A DNA stretch of 64,000 bases from NCBI RefSeq assembly GCF_022479115.1, contig NZ_CP092497.1, positions 6,944,001 through 7,008,000 of the forward strand. The letters are read 5' to 3'. Below, piece by piece: positions 54,569-63,891 of this stretch; the stretch's first letter is position 1; each line of letters begins with the position of its first letter. The position numbers and the translations under genes are program-made. This stretch comes from Amycolatopsis sp. EV170708-02-1. GTDB taxonomy: Bacteria > Actinomycetota > Actinomycetes > Mycobacteriales > Pseudonocardiaceae. The notes under the pieces are model-generated. The model was given only the letters and a program-made list of their open reading frames with translations. It was not told the DNA's origin and ran no database searches.

Positions 54569-54798
54569 GCCACCGCACTCCCCTAGCTCTCAACCACTCA
54601 AGTCACGGAATCCGGTCCCGGCGCCGGCTCTGTCCCCAGATACGCGGCCGCCGTCCGTTCGCGCAGTCCGGTCAAGCATGAACCGGGGGCGGACGCGGAG
54701 TCTTCTCTCAAGTTGTTGACCGGGATCGGTCATCTGGCCGAGTGATCCAGGCCGATCGGCCAGTGCCGGGCACTGTCCACTGTGGCTAGCGTGGGCGG

Positions 54799-56241
54799 AT
54801 GAGCACCCGCAAGACCACGATCGCACTGGCCGCCGTCGCGCTCGTCCTCTCCACCGCGGCCCCGGCGACGGCGGCGTCCTCCGCGCTCGCCTGGGCCCAG
54901 TGCGCGGACCACGAAACCGCCCAGTGCGCGACCCTGACCCTGCCCATCGACCGCGCCGATCCGGGCAAGGGCTCCTTCGGGATGGCGGTCGCGCGGATTC
55001 CCGCGACCGATCCGGGGCGCCGGATCGGTGCGCTGGTCGTGAATCCGGGCGGGCCGGGAGCGTCCGGCGTCGACTTCGCGTTCAAGAGCGAAGCGTTGTT
55101 CCCGGAGGAGATCCGCGCGCGCTTCGACATCGTCGGATTCGATCCTCGGGGTATCGGGGCCAGTCAGCCCATCCAGTGCGCGAGCGGGCTCGTGCGAGGA
55201 CTCGCCGCCGCGACACCTCGCGATCAGGCAGGGTTCGACAGGCTCGTGGCGGGCAACCGGGCACTTCGCGACGACTGCCGCGCCCGCAGCGGCCCGCTGT
55301 TCGACCACGTCGACACCGGGGCGGTGGCCGACGATCTGGACGATCTCCGCATCGCCCTCGACGAACCGATGATCAGCTATTTCGGTGTCTCGTACGGCTC
55401 CCTCATCGGGCAGCAGTACGCGCGGCAGCACGGCGACCGTCTGCGTGCCGCGGTCCTGGACGGCAACATGGATCACAGTCTCGGTTTGACAGACTTCGCC
55501 GCCACGGCGGCCGGGGCCGCGGAGGACGCGCTCGCCGAGTTCGCCTCCTGGTGCTCGGTTTCGACGGAGTGCGCGCTGCACGGCGTGGACGTGCTCGCCC
55601 GCTGGCGGGAACTGCTCGCCGCGGCCGACGAAGGCAAGCTGTACGAGGGTGAACCCACCAACCCGAGCTCCCCTTGGTACGTCCTCCAGACCGCGTACGG
55701 AAATCTCAGCCGGGCCGACGTGGTGGGCCTCGGCCGGTTCCTGGCCAGTCTCCACATCGGGACTCCCAAGGCACAGCCGGATTCCCCGGCCGCCACGGTC
55801 TCCGATGAAACCGTCTCGAATGGACGGCTGCCCGTGTTGTGCCAGGACTGGGACATGCGCGTCGCCGACCAGGGACAGCTCGACCGGCTCGTCGCCGCGG
55901 AACGGGCGGCGGCGCCGAACATGCGCTACTCCACCGAATTGCGCGAAGCCTGGCTCGGCTGCGTCGGCTGGCCGTCCGAGGTCAACAACCCGCCGGCGCC
56001 CGCCCGCGTCGACCCGCGCACGCCGACCATCCTCCTGACGAACCCGAAGCACGATCCGGCGACCGGCCACGCGTGGGCGGCGAACGTGCACCGTCAGCTG
56101 CCCACCAAGACCACGCTGCTCACCTACGACGGGATCGGGCACACCGCCTACCCGTGGAGCGGGTGCGTCCGGGGCCTGGCGAACACCTACCTGCTCGACG
56201 GGTCGCTTCCCGCGCCGGACACCGTCTGCCCGGCCGGCTGA
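54799..56241 (+). CDS. Secreted alpha/beta hydrolase (S33 tripeptidyl-aminopeptidase-like)
   Basis: A 480-residue secreted protein. Signal peptide: STRKTTIALAAVALVLSTAAPATA, cleaved near Ala26. NPGGPGASG is the oxyanion region and ISYFGVSYGS holds Ser198; the C-terminal TNPKHDPATGHAWAANV and GIGHTAY supply Asp and His. Such enzymes trim peptides outside the cell or act on esters. It is divergent from PksE (230-base gap) and separates the two enediyne operons. A role in the pathway (for example maturation or resistance) is unproven. Confidence 0.85.
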   Translation: MSTRKTTIALAAVALVLSTAAPATAASSALAWAQCADHETAQCATLTLPIDRADPGKGSFGMAVARIPATDPGRRIGALVVNPGGPGASGVDFAFKSEALFPEEIRARFDIVGFDPRGIGASQPIQCASGLVRGLAAATPRDQAGFDRLVAGNRALRDDCRARSGPLFDHVDTGAVADDLDDLRIALDEPMISYFGVSYGSLIGQQYARQHGDRLRAAVLDGNMDHSLGLTDFAATAAGAAEDALAEFASWCSVSTECALHGVDVLARWRELLAAADEGKLYEGEPTNPSSPWYVLQTAYGNLSRADVVGLGRFLASLHIGTPKAQPDSPAATVSDETVSNGRLPVLCQDWDMRVADQGQLDRLVAAERAAAPNMRYSTELREAWLGCVGWPSEVNNPPAPARVDPRTPTILLTNPKHDPATGHAWAANVHRQLPTKTTLLTYDGIGHTAYPWSGCVRGLANTYLLDGSLPAPDTVCPAG

Positions 56242-56254
56242 GCGCGGCGGGATA

Positions 56255-56305
56255 TCGCGAAAGCCACTTTCGGGACACCAGATGTCTCGAAAGTGGCTTT
56301 CGCGA
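56255..56305. repeat. Intergenic palindrome, family A copy 2
   Basis: TCGCGAAAGCCACTTTCG and CGAAAGTGGCTTTCGCGA form a perfect 18-bp stem across a 15-base loop. It is the same element as 45453-45505, with the loop varied. It lies between the convergent hydrolase and AhpD-like genes and can act as a two-way terminator. Confidence 0.8.
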
Positions 56306-56390
56306 CACCGGTGCTGGATGGTCGGCATGATCATCGCGCCGCCCAATCCTCTTGAGGGAAAGCAAAGGCGGCTGGGTTGCGCCGGCCGGC

Positions 56391-57371
56391 CTAGTCGGCC
56401 GTGCTCTCCGCCTTGCCCTCAACAGCCCGCACGCTCGAGAGCGAAACGGCGCGGGCCGCGGCCGTGAAACTCGCCCACCCCACCAACTCGACCAGTTCCC
56501 GATCACCCAGCCCCGCGGCCGCCACCAAAGCGTCGTCCACCTGATAGGGCGCCTTCGCGACCACCAAGGCCAACCGGACCGCGGGATCGTCGAAGGCGTC
56601 CACCCAAGACCGGCTCAACCCCGGCGGCGAACAGTCCCAAGTGGACAGTTCTCGATCCACGACCTCCCGAACCACCGAAGGCACCGCCAGTGCGTCGAAC
56701 ACCGACGACACACGAGAGAACGCGTCCTCGACCACCGGATTACCCGCGGCCCAGGCGAAATCCCGGGAGCCCACCGGCAGCAGGTCCAACGACTCTCCCG
56801 GCGAAGCCCCCGTCACCGGCCGCAGGAACCGCCCCAAGACGGCCTTCGCCTTCGCACGCGCCGAATCCGGCACGGACGACGGAAGCGGCGAAGGTCCGAG
56901 GAACACGCTCACCACCCGGTTCAGATAATGGAACGTGAACGCGACCGCGGTCAGCTCCGACCGGGCACCAGGTGACAAAGGCCCGGCGAGAGGATCCGCG
57001 ACGGGACGGCCCTCGGCGATCGCCGCTGCCTCCGAAGAGCGCCCGAGCGACTCCAGCGCCATCCCGTGGACTTCGACGCAGTACGGGCACGAGTTCCCTC
57101 GCGACACCAGCGTCGCGACGATCTCCCGGTCCGCCCGGCTCGTCTCCCCCGCCGCCACCAGCGACTCCCGCAGCATCACCCAGCTCGCCGCGAGTACCGC
57201 CGGCGACGGCGAATGCAGCGCGACCGGCGGGGCCAGCATCCCGAAGTCGCGTTCCAGCCGTCTGTAGACGTCGCGCACGAGCCCGGTCGCCCGGCCGAAG
57301 GGAACCGGCCGGACGTACCGGACTTCGCGTATCGCGCGCCGCAGCGCGAGCCTCACCAGCGCGGGTGCCAT
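56391..57371 (-). CDS. AhpD-like (carboxymuconolactone decarboxylase) protein of enediyne operon
   Basis: A 326-residue protein with RGNSCPYCVEVHGMALESLG, giving Cys95, Cys98 and His102, the AhpD-type redox centre. It is longer than usual AhpD proteins and contains a second similar helical half without the Cys pair. It starts 2 bases after the GMC oxidoreductase stop and ends operon B. Some enediyne clusters carry an E11 protein of this kind; that match is from memory and moderately certain. Confidence 0.75.
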   Translation of the reverse strand: MAPALVRLALRRAIREVRYVRPVPFGRATGLVRDVYRRLERDFGMLAPPVALHSPSPAVLAASWVMLRESLVAAGETSRADREIVATLVSRGNSCPYCVEVHGMALESLGRSSEAAAIAEGRPVADPLAGPLSPGARSELTAVAFTFHYLNRVVSVFLGPSPLPSSVPDSARAKAKAVLGRFLRPVTGASPGESLDLLPVGSRDFAWAAGNPVVEDAFSRVSSVFDALAVPSVVREVVDRELSTWDCSPPGLSRSWVDAFDDPAVRLALVVAKAPYQVDDALVAAAGLGDRELVELVGWASFTAAARAVSLSSVRAVEGKAESTAD

Positions 57372-57373
57372 GC

Positions 57374-59026
57374 TCAGCTCCCGGCCACCAGCGACAGCTT
57401 GCCGACCGCTCGCCGTCCGGTGATGGAACCGTCCGGAGCGGGGGCGCCGTAGGTGACGTCGACACCGCGTGCCTGCAACGCCCGCACGATCCCCGGCACC
57501 GAACGCTCGGCCAGCGCCGCGATCGTCATCGCCGGGTTCACCGTCAGCGCGCCCGGCACGGAAGCGCTGTCGGTCACGAAGATCCCCGGATGGTCGCGGA
57601 GTTCGTGGTTCGGGTGCAGTGCCGAGGTCGCCGGGTCGTCACCGATCCGGCACGACGCCAGCGGGTGCACGGTGTACGCGCCGACGACGTCGTTGGTCCA
57701 CGGCGCCACCTTCGCCAGGCCGTCCTTCTCGAGGATCTCCTTGCACTCGGCGTCGGCCAGCGCCCAGCCGTGGCGGGTGTTCGGCGTCGGGTCGTACTTC
57801 AGCGGGCCGCGGCCGAGCATCTGCTGCGAGATGCGGTAGGCGTTGCCGGTGGGCGGCGGCGCGCCGAAGACGCCTTCGTTGTCGTCCTCGGTCATCAGGA
57901 AGATGGTCAGCCAGGAGGCCCACTTCTTGAGGATCTCCTTCTTCTGCACCCCGAACCAGCGTGGTTCGTCGCCGTCCGGCACCTGCGCGAGGATCGTGCC
58001 GAGCCCGGGCGGGAAGTACAGCTGTTCCAGCGAATACCGCTCGTACTCCGGCAGTGAACCGTCGAGCTTGTCCCAGTTCGCCACGGTCGGGCCCTTGCCG
58101 ATGTGGTTGGCCTCGTAGACCTTCCCGTCCTCACGGGACAGCCCGAGCACCTCGCGGACGCGTTCCTCGTTGATGATGGCGGTGTTGAGCCGCTCCCCGT
58201 TCCCCGAGAAGTACCGGCCGACGGCGTGCGGCATGGTGCCCAATGCCGCCTCCGAACGCTGCAGGATCACCGGAGTCGCGCCGGCGCCCGCGGCGATGAT
58301 GACGACCTTCGCGTCGATCGTCCCGCTGCCGGACTGGAGCCGGTAGTCCTCGTCGTCGACGATGGTGAAGTGCACGCGGTAGTCGCCGTCGTCGATCCGC
58401 TCGATCCGCTGGACCTCGTGCAGCGGCCGGATCTTCGCGCCGTGCGCGAGCGCCGCGGGCAGGTAGTTGGTCAGCAGCGAGCGTTTCGCGTCGAACCGGC
58501 ACCCCGCCATCATGAAGTTGCAGTTCACGCAGCGGTCGTTGTCCACCGCCACCGGCGCCGGGTTGGCGGTACGGCCGGAGTGGTTGCAGAATGCGGCCCA
58601 CAGCCCGCCCGCGTACGAGACGTCGTTCCAGTCCTGTGTGGACACCGGAAGCGACTCTGAGACCCGGTCGTACCAAGGCTCCAGGGTGTCACGCGTCAGC
58701 GCCGAAGGCCACATGCGGCGGCCGATGCTGCCGTGGCGTTCGAACACGAACTTCGGCGCGCGGGGCATCGCGGCGAAGTACACCACGCTGCCGCCGCCGA
58801 CACAGTTCCCGCCGAGCACGCTCATCCCGTCGCCGACGACGAAGTCGAAAGCCCGGGTGTAGGACGAGCCGAGCAGGTAATCGTGCTCGAACTCCTTCGT
58901 CTCCAGCCACGGCCCGCGTTCCAGCACGGTGACCTTCGCCCCGCCCGCGGCCAAGTGGTAGGCGGGGATGGAGCCACCGAACCCGCTGCCGACGATGACG
59001 ACGTCGGTCTTGTCGTAGGCGGTCAT
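57374..59026 (-). CDS. GMC-type FAD oxidoreductase (enediyne E9-like)
   Basis: A 550-residue flavoprotein: DVVIVGSGFGGSIPAYHLAAGG is the FAD-binding motif, MSVLGGNCVGGGSVVYF the next GMC signature, and SVPGALTVNPAMTIAALAER the C-terminal one. A NDRCVNCNFMMAGC segment in the middle has three Cys residues like those in bacterial choline-dehydrogenase-like enzymes. ATG 59026 overlaps the stop of the gene before it (ATGA). In enediyne clusters an oxidoreductase of this type (E9) is conserved near the P450; its reaction is unknown. Confidence 0.85.
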   Translation of the reverse strand: MTAYDKTDVVIVGSGFGGSIPAYHLAAGGAKVTVLERGPWLETKEFEHDYLLGSSYTRAFDFVVGDGMSVLGGNCVGGGSVVYFAAMPRAPKFVFERHGSIGRRMWPSALTRDTLEPWYDRVSESLPVSTQDWNDVSYAGGLWAAFCNHSGRTANPAPVAVDNDRCVNCNFMMAGCRFDAKRSLLTNYLPAALAHGAKIRPLHEVQRIERIDDGDYRVHFTIVDDEDYRLQSGSGTIDAKVVIIAAGAGATPVILQRSEAALGTMPHAVGRYFSGNGERLNTAIINEERVREVLGLSREDGKVYEANHIGKGPTVANWDKLDGSLPEYERYSLEQLYFPPGLGTILAQVPDGDEPRWFGVQKKEILKKWASWLTIFLMTEDDNEGVFGAPPPTGNAYRISQQMLGRGPLKYDPTPNTRHGWALADAECKEILEKDGLAKVAPWTNDVVGAYTVHPLASCRIGDDPATSALHPNHELRDHPGIFVTDSASVPGALTVNPAMTIAALAERSVPGIVRALQARGVDVTYGAPAPDGSITGRRAVGKLSLVAGS

Positions 59027-59580
59027 GCGGGGCTCCCGGAAGGCGTGGTGTCGGGGTGGACTCGGGCCAGCTCGCGCCGGTAGGAGAACTTCGGGAACCG
59101 CCACAGACCGTCTTCGTCCGGCGCGGTGTATCCCATCGCCAGCAGGCCGGGGTGGCCTTCGGCGATCGCTTCGGCGGTGTGCTTGTGCGCCGCGCTGTCG
59201 AAGGACATGTTGCAGAACAAGGCGAGGCTGACCCAGCCGTCCTTCTCCGGATGTCCCGGCGCGGTCAGCGACCGCACGAGCGCCGTCCTGTCCGGAAAGG
59301 ACAGTGCGACGAACGGCGGCAGCGACTCGTCCAGCGTGACGTCGTGCTCCTTGGCGTAGACCTTCGCGTGCTCGTTGAGGGACTGCGCCAGATAAGGCAG
59401 GCCGACGGTCACCCCGGTCGCCTCGGTGTGCAGCAGTTCGAGCGCGCCGGCCACGACCGCGCCCGGTCCCGGCGAAGCGCCGGCGATGGCGTGATCATCG
59501 GGGAAGCGCTTCTCCCCCGGCACGATGGTGTCCGCGTAGGCCTCCAAAGTGGACACCTCGACCTGTTCGTCCGAATCCAC
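59023..59580 (-). CDS. DUF5987-type protein (enediyne E8-like)
   Basis: A 185-residue helical protein: VSTLEAYADTIVPGEKRFPDDHAIAGA and AALFCNMSFDSAAHKHTAEAI-like segments match the small family found beside enediyne GMC oxidoreductases (DUF5987 by memory). Such proteins resemble the small subunits of gluconate or fructose dehydrogenases and may partner the flavoprotein. GTG 59580 follows AGGAGG; the stop overlaps the GMC start. Confidence 0.65.
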   Translation of the reverse strand: MDSDEQVEVSTLEAYADTIVPGEKRFPDDHAIAGASPGPGAVVAGALELLHTEATGVTVGLPYLAQSLNEHAKVYAKEHDVTLDESLPPFVALSFPDRTALVRSLTAPGHPEKDGWVSLALFCNMSFDSAAHKHTAEAIAEGHPGLLAMGYTAPDEDGLWRFPKFSYRRELARVHPDTTPSGSPA

Positions 59581-59585
59581 GGAAC

Positions 59586-60938
59586 CTACCTCCTGTTCCT
59601 GGTGTGCACGGTCATCGGCAGCCCGCCGCGCACCCGGAGCGACAGCATCGCCTCGGGAACCACGTCGTAGCCCGGGAGCTTCCTGAGTTCGAGGTCGCGC
59701 AGGACCATCGTCAGCACGAAAACGGCCTCCATCACGCCGAGGCTGTTGCCGATGCAGAACCGGGGCCCTGCGCCGAACGGGATGTAGGCGTAGCGCGGGC
59801 GCCCGCTCGGCCGGTCCGGGTCGAACCGGTCCGGATCGAACTTCTCCGGCTCCGGCCAGAAATCCGGATGCCGGTGCAGGGTGAAGGGCACGACGACGAC
59901 GTCGGAGCCTGCGGGGATGTGATAGCCGCCGATCTCGTCGTCGGCCTGCGCCACCCGCGGCAGCAGCCACACCGGCGGGTACAGGCGCATGACCTCTTCG
60001 ACGACCCTCGCCGTGTACGGCAACCGGTGCAGATCCTCGTGCGTCGGCAGCTGGTCGCCCAGCACCGAATCGGCCTCGGCACGCAGTTTCGCCGCGATCT
60101 CCGGGTGTTCGTCGAGCAGATGGAACGCCCAGCCCAGCGTGCTCGCCGTCGTCTCGTGCCCGGCCAGCAGCAGCGTGATCAGCTCGTCCCGCATCTGCTC
60201 GCGGGTCCCGCCGGTCGCGATGAGCCGCGAAAGCACGTCCTCGCCGTTCTCCACCGGGTTGGCCAGCCGCTGCTCGACGAGTTCGTCGGCGATGCGGCGC
60301 AGGTCGTCCCGCGATTCCCGGAAGCGCAGCTGTTTCTTCAGTGGAGCCCATTGCGGGACCATGCTCAGCGTCACCGCTTCGAACATCGCCTGGTCCTGCA
60401 CGGCCTCGAACGAATGGCCCAGCGAGGTGAACCCGCCGAGATCCGCGTCGAGCAGCGTCTTGCCGAGCACGCCGAGGGTCAGCCCGGTCATCTCGTGCAG
60501 GATCTCGACCGGTCCTTCGGTGTCCCGCAGGCGTTTCACGAGTCCTTCGACCTCGTTCGCGACGACCGAGGCCTGCCGCGCGATCCGCTTGGGCTGGAAC
60601 ACCGGCTGGATGGTCCGGCGCTGCTTCTTCCAGACGTCGCCGTCGCTGGTGAGCAGCCCGTCGCCGAGCGCCCGCCTGGCCTCCTGGAGGCCGATTCCCT
60701 TGTGGTAGTTGGCCGCGTTGTCCGCGAGCACGTGTTTCGCCAGCTCGGGGTGGTTCACCAGGTACATCGTCTTGGGACCGATCGCGATCCGGACGACGTC
60801 CCCGTGTGCCTCCGCCGAGTCCGACATGAGCGCCAGCCGGTCGGTGAAGAGCTTCTTCAGCAGACCGAACGTCGCCCGGCGCGGCGGGCCGGGCGGCGCG
60901 AGACGCGCCGCCCGGCTGCTTTCCGCACCGGGGGTCAT
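59586..60938 (-). CDS. Cytochrome P450 (enediyne E7-like)
   Basis: A 450-residue P450. AGHETT (residues 259-264) is the oxygen-binding I-helix motif, EEVMR the ExxR motif (Glu315, Arg318), and FGAGPRFCIGN holds the heme Cys395. No membrane anchor. ATG 60938 overlaps the UnbU stop (ATGA). It is the fourth gene of operon B. Enediyne cassettes usually carry a P450 of this kind (E7) with the UnbU and GMC genes; the substrate would be a pathway intermediate. Confidence 0.9.
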   Translation of the reverse strand: MTPGAESSRAARLAPPGPPRRATFGLLKKLFTDRLALMSDSAEAHGDVVRIAIGPKTMYLVNHPELAKHVLADNAANYHKGIGLQEARRALGDGLLTSDGDVWKKQRRTIQPVFQPKRIARQASVVANEVEGLVKRLRDTEGPVEILHEMTGLTLGVLGKTLLDADLGGFTSLGHSFEAVQDQAMFEAVTLSMVPQWAPLKKQLRFRESRDDLRRIADELVEQRLANPVENGEDVLSRLIATGGTREQMRDELITLLLAGHETTASTLGWAFHLLDEHPEIAAKLRAEADSVLGDQLPTHEDLHRLPYTARVVEEVMRLYPPVWLLPRVAQADDEIGGYHIPAGSDVVVVPFTLHRHPDFWPEPEKFDPDRFDPDRPSGRPRYAYIPFGAGPRFCIGNSLGVMEAVFVLTMVLRDLELRKLPGYDVVPEAMLSLRVRGGLPMTVHTRNRR

Positions 60939-61930
60939 GCCGCCACGGCCCCGGTTTCCGTCTCCGGCTTCCCGGCCGGTTTGGGCAGGGACGTGACCTC
61001 GGCGGACTTCGCCTGCTCGGCCTCCCACTTCTCGGTGGCCTTCTTGGAGAAGTGCAGGCCCCACAGGAACATCCCGCGGATGAGGCAGACCAGCGCGGTG
61101 GCGAGGAACAGGCCGTAGGCCACGTGCACGACCATGAAGAACCCGTACGCCAGCGCCACCCCCGAACCGAACAGGATCTGCGACGCGGGCTTGGACGGGG
61201 TCGTCCCCGGGTCCGTGACCATGTAGTTCGTGTAGAGCACGAACGCCACCCCGGTCATCATCCCCAGCGCGCCGGGGATCGCGGTGTCGAACATCCACCC
61301 GCGGATGATCGCCTGGAGGGCGAAGGTGATCAGCCAGGCGCCGATCAGCCACATCCGCTGGGTCAGCATCGCGTTGAGCACGGTGCCGGAGACGATGATG
61401 ATGCCGACGATCAGCCAGCCGACCCACGAGTCGACCTGCTCGGTGAAGTGGTACGGCGGCGCGATGCTCGCCCAGGGGAACACCAGCAGGATGATCGTGA
61501 TGCCGAAGTTCGACGGGTTCATGTAGTGGCGGAGCCTGCCGCGCACCGGGGCCTGCAGGACCCACTTGGCGCCGACGGCGACCACCACGCCGAACATCAT
61601 GACCAGCACCTGGTCGTTGACGTAGGTGAGCATGTTCAGCGCGAGACCGGTGATATGCGCCGGGAAGAGGAACTCCACCAGTCCCTTGAAACCGTTGCCC
61701 CGGAAGCGGACGTCACGCCCCTGGGCGCGGGCCCCGATGATCTCCAGCAGGACTTCCGTGGCGTACGCCGTGGCCAGCGCGATGAACGGATAGGTGTAGG
61801 GCTGCTCGAAACCGAGCACGGTGTAACCGATGATGTTGAAGATCGTGATCGAGATCGCGAACCGGCGCAGCGCCGTGATCGTCTTGTTGCTCTTCGGTGC
61901 CGTGAGTGTCTGCTCAGCCATGACGGTCAT
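60935..61930 (-). CDS. Enediyne cassette membrane protein UnbU/E5
   Basis: A 331-residue integral membrane protein with about eight to ten helices (FAISITIFNIIGYTVLGF, ALNMLTYVNDQVLVMMFGVVVAVGA, NFGITIILLVFPWASI, LIVGIIIVSGTVLNAML). MYLPYTYPFIALATAYATE-type segments match UnbU/E5, one of the five conserved enediyne-cassette proteins. Helix content, length and the order UnbV-UnbU agree. It has no known enzymatic activity. ATG 61930 overlaps the UnbV stop; ATG 61921 is possible. Confidence 0.85.
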   Translation of the reverse strand: MTVMAEQTLTAPKSNKTITALRRFAISITIFNIIGYTVLGFEQPYTYPFIALATAYATEVLLEIIGARAQGRDVRFRGNGFKGLVEFLFPAHITGLALNMLTYVNDQVLVMMFGVVVAVGAKWVLQAPVRGRLRHYMNPSNFGITIILLVFPWASIAPPYHFTEQVDSWVGWLIVGIIIVSGTVLNAMLTQRMWLIGAWLITFALQAIIRGWMFDTAIPGALGMMTGVAFVLYTNYMVTDPGTTPSKPASQILFGSGVALAYGFFMVVHVAYGLFLATALVCLIRGMFLWGLHFSKKATEKWEAEQAKSAEVTSLPKPAGKPETETGAVAA

Positions 61931-63891
61931 TTCTCCTTAGCCTGAGCGCCGAGCTGGAACGTGTGGTCGCCCGGGGTCAGCTGGACTTCCTGCGTGCGGA
62001 TCTGCCCGGTCAGGTCGCGCCACTGCAGGTGGACCTTCACCGGCCCGGTGACCTTGCCCAGCCCGATCTGGATCTCGTGGCTGCGCTTGCCGGAGTGGCC
62101 GCTGCCGCCGTCGACGCGGTCCATGTACTTCTTGCCGTCGGGGGTGACGACGGTGACCTGCGCGCCGATCGCCGCGGTACCCGCCGCCTTCAGCGGGCCG
62201 TCCGCCGAAGCCTTGTCGTGCACCAGCTTCAGGTTCAGGTAGGACCCGGTGCCGGGGCTGACGTTGCGGTAGAAGATCGGCTGCTCCCACTGGCGGGCCA
62301 CGGCGAAATCGAGCTTGCCGTCGCCGTCGGCGTCACCGGTGGCGATACCGCGGGTGGGCACCGGGACCGCGAGACCGAGGCGCGGGGCCAGGTCGGTGTA
62401 GCGGCCGTCGGAGCTCTTGGCCCAGAAGTGCAGCGTGTGGTCGCCGCCGACGTCGTCACCCGCGACCATGTTCGGCCAGAAGTACGGGTGCTTCAGCAGT
62501 TCGTCGTTCGACGTCGCCAGCTCCTGCAGCTGCGGCCAGCGGTTGACGTCGCCCTTGACGAAACCGGTCGCCTGGGTGATCACCGATTCGCCGCTGTTGT
62601 CGTAGTCGGCGATCTTGACGTCCCAGCCCCAGCCGGACCAGGCGGTGCCCGCCTGCGCGCTGCGGTCCACCCACGGCGCCTCGCCGCCCTGCAGACGGCC
62701 ACGCAGATCCGCGGTGTCCTTGGCGGTGTTCATGAACTGGAAGTGGCTTTCCTCGATACCCCAGGACGTCGTGATGTTGCTGACGTACAGGTCGTAGAGA
62801 CCGTCGTGGTCGAGGTCGGCGAAGTCGACGCCCATGCCCTTGAAGGAGTCGTTGCCGATCACCTTGGACTTCGGCTCGTTGGGCCCGCGAATGCCCTTCA
62901 CCTCGGCGAATTCGACGTGACCGGGGCGGGACTTGTTGTACAGCAGCCGGTCGTGACCGAAGTCGTTGCCGATGTAGAGCTCCGGCAGGTTGTCCCCGTC
63001 GACGTCGGTGGCGCTGGCCGCCAGCGACCAGCCGCCCTGGGAGTCGGCCGGGATGGCCTTGTCGTCGAGGGCGAAGGTCGCGCTCGGCTTCGCGCCCTGG
63101 GTGGCGCCGGTGAACCGCAGGATGTACTTGCCGCCGGCGTTGTCGGCGTGCGACATCGACTTGTTCATCTCGACCCCGCCGGAGACGCGGTCGTCCAGCA
63201 CCGCGCTGTCGGGGAAGTAGTTGCCGATGAAGATGTCCTGGTGGCCGTCGCCGTCGAAGTCACCGACCGAGGCGGCGTTGGTGTTCCACAGTGGACCCGA
63301 GTACTCGCCGTTCTTGGAGTTGTTGCCCGGCACCAGTTCCACCGGCTCGTAGGCCTTCGGCTCCAGCTTCGTGGCGCCCGGCTTCGAGAGGAACAGGATC
63401 GGGGTGCGGCCCCAGTAGTAGGCCAGCAGGTCGACCCGGCCGTCCTCGTTGTAGTCGGCGGGGACGCAGCCCATGGGTGCGATGTACTTGCCCATCGGCA
63501 GCGGTGCCGCGTCGAGCGCGAACGGCGCGTAGCGGTCGCCGCCCTTGCCCGGCGTCGGGGTGATGACGACCTGGTCGCTGCGCGGGTCCACGAAGCACAG
63601 GTCGTTCGCGAGCTTGTCGCCGTCGAGGTCGTTGACCGCGATCGCGGCGCCGACCGAGGAGATCCAGGCCCGGATGTGCTCGTAGTCCTTGTTCACCGTC
63701 CGGATCGACTGGCTCTTCGCCGCCTCCGGCAAGGCGATCGTCAGCGGCTCGAAGGCGTACTTCGAAGCCATGGTGTCGGCTTCGGCGGTCGAGACCGTGG
63801 GCAGCTGCGCCACCACGAACAGTCCCGCCATCAGCACCAGCGCCACGATGCCCGCAAGCTGCTTGCGGAGCCAGCCCAAGGTCGCGGTCAT
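61927..63891 (-). CDS. Enediyne cassette protein UnbV/E4 (VCBS/ASPIC domain)
   Basis: A 654-residue protein with an N-terminal membrane anchor or signal (GIVALVLMAGLFVVAQLP), a body of FG-GAP/VCBS repeats (DLDGDKLANDLCFVD, DYNEDGRVDLLAYYWG, DFDGDGHQDIFIGNYF, DVDGDNLPELYIGNDFG, DLDHDGLYDLYV), and a C-terminal ASPIC/UnbV domain (YLNLKLVHDKASADG, AIGAQVTVV). This is the UnbV/E4 protein conserved in all enediyne cassettes. ATG 63891 overlaps the UnbL stop. Function unknown. Confidence 0.9.
   Translation of the reverse strand: MTATLGWLRKQLAGIVALVLMAGLFVVAQLPTVSTAEADTMASKYAFEPLTIALPEAAKSQSIRTVNKDYEHIRAWISSVGAAIAVNDLDGDKLANDLCFVDPRSDQVVITPTPGKGGDRYAPFALDAAPLPMGKYIAPMGCVPADYNEDGRVDLLAYYWGRTPILFLSKPGATKLEPKAYEPVELVPGNNSKNGEYSGPLWNTNAASVGDFDGDGHQDIFIGNYFPDSAVLDDRVSGGVEMNKSMSHADNAGGKYILRFTGATQGAKPSATFALDDKAIPADSQGGWSLAASATDVDGDNLPELYIGNDFGHDRLLYNKSRPGHVEFAEVKGIRGPNEPKSKVIGNDSFKGMGVDFADLDHDGLYDLYVSNITTSWGIEESHFQFMNTAKDTADLRGRLQGGEAPWVDRSAQAGTAWSGWGWDVKIADYDNSGESVITQATGFVKGDVNRWPQLQELATSNDELLKHPYFWPNMVAGDDVGGDHTLHFWAKSSDGRYTDLAPRLGLAVPVPTRGIATGDADGDGKLDFAVARQWEQPIFYRNVSPGTGSYLNLKLVHDKASADGPLKAAGTAAIGAQVTVVTPDGKKYMDRVDGGSGHSGKRSHEIQIGLGKVTGPVKVHLQWRDLTGQIRTQEVQLTPGDHTFQLGAQAKEK

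Noticed and set aside
51368..54586. Long plus-strand frame over PksE
   Set aside because: Low-complexity Arg/Asp/Gly-rich shadow of PksE with no motifs.
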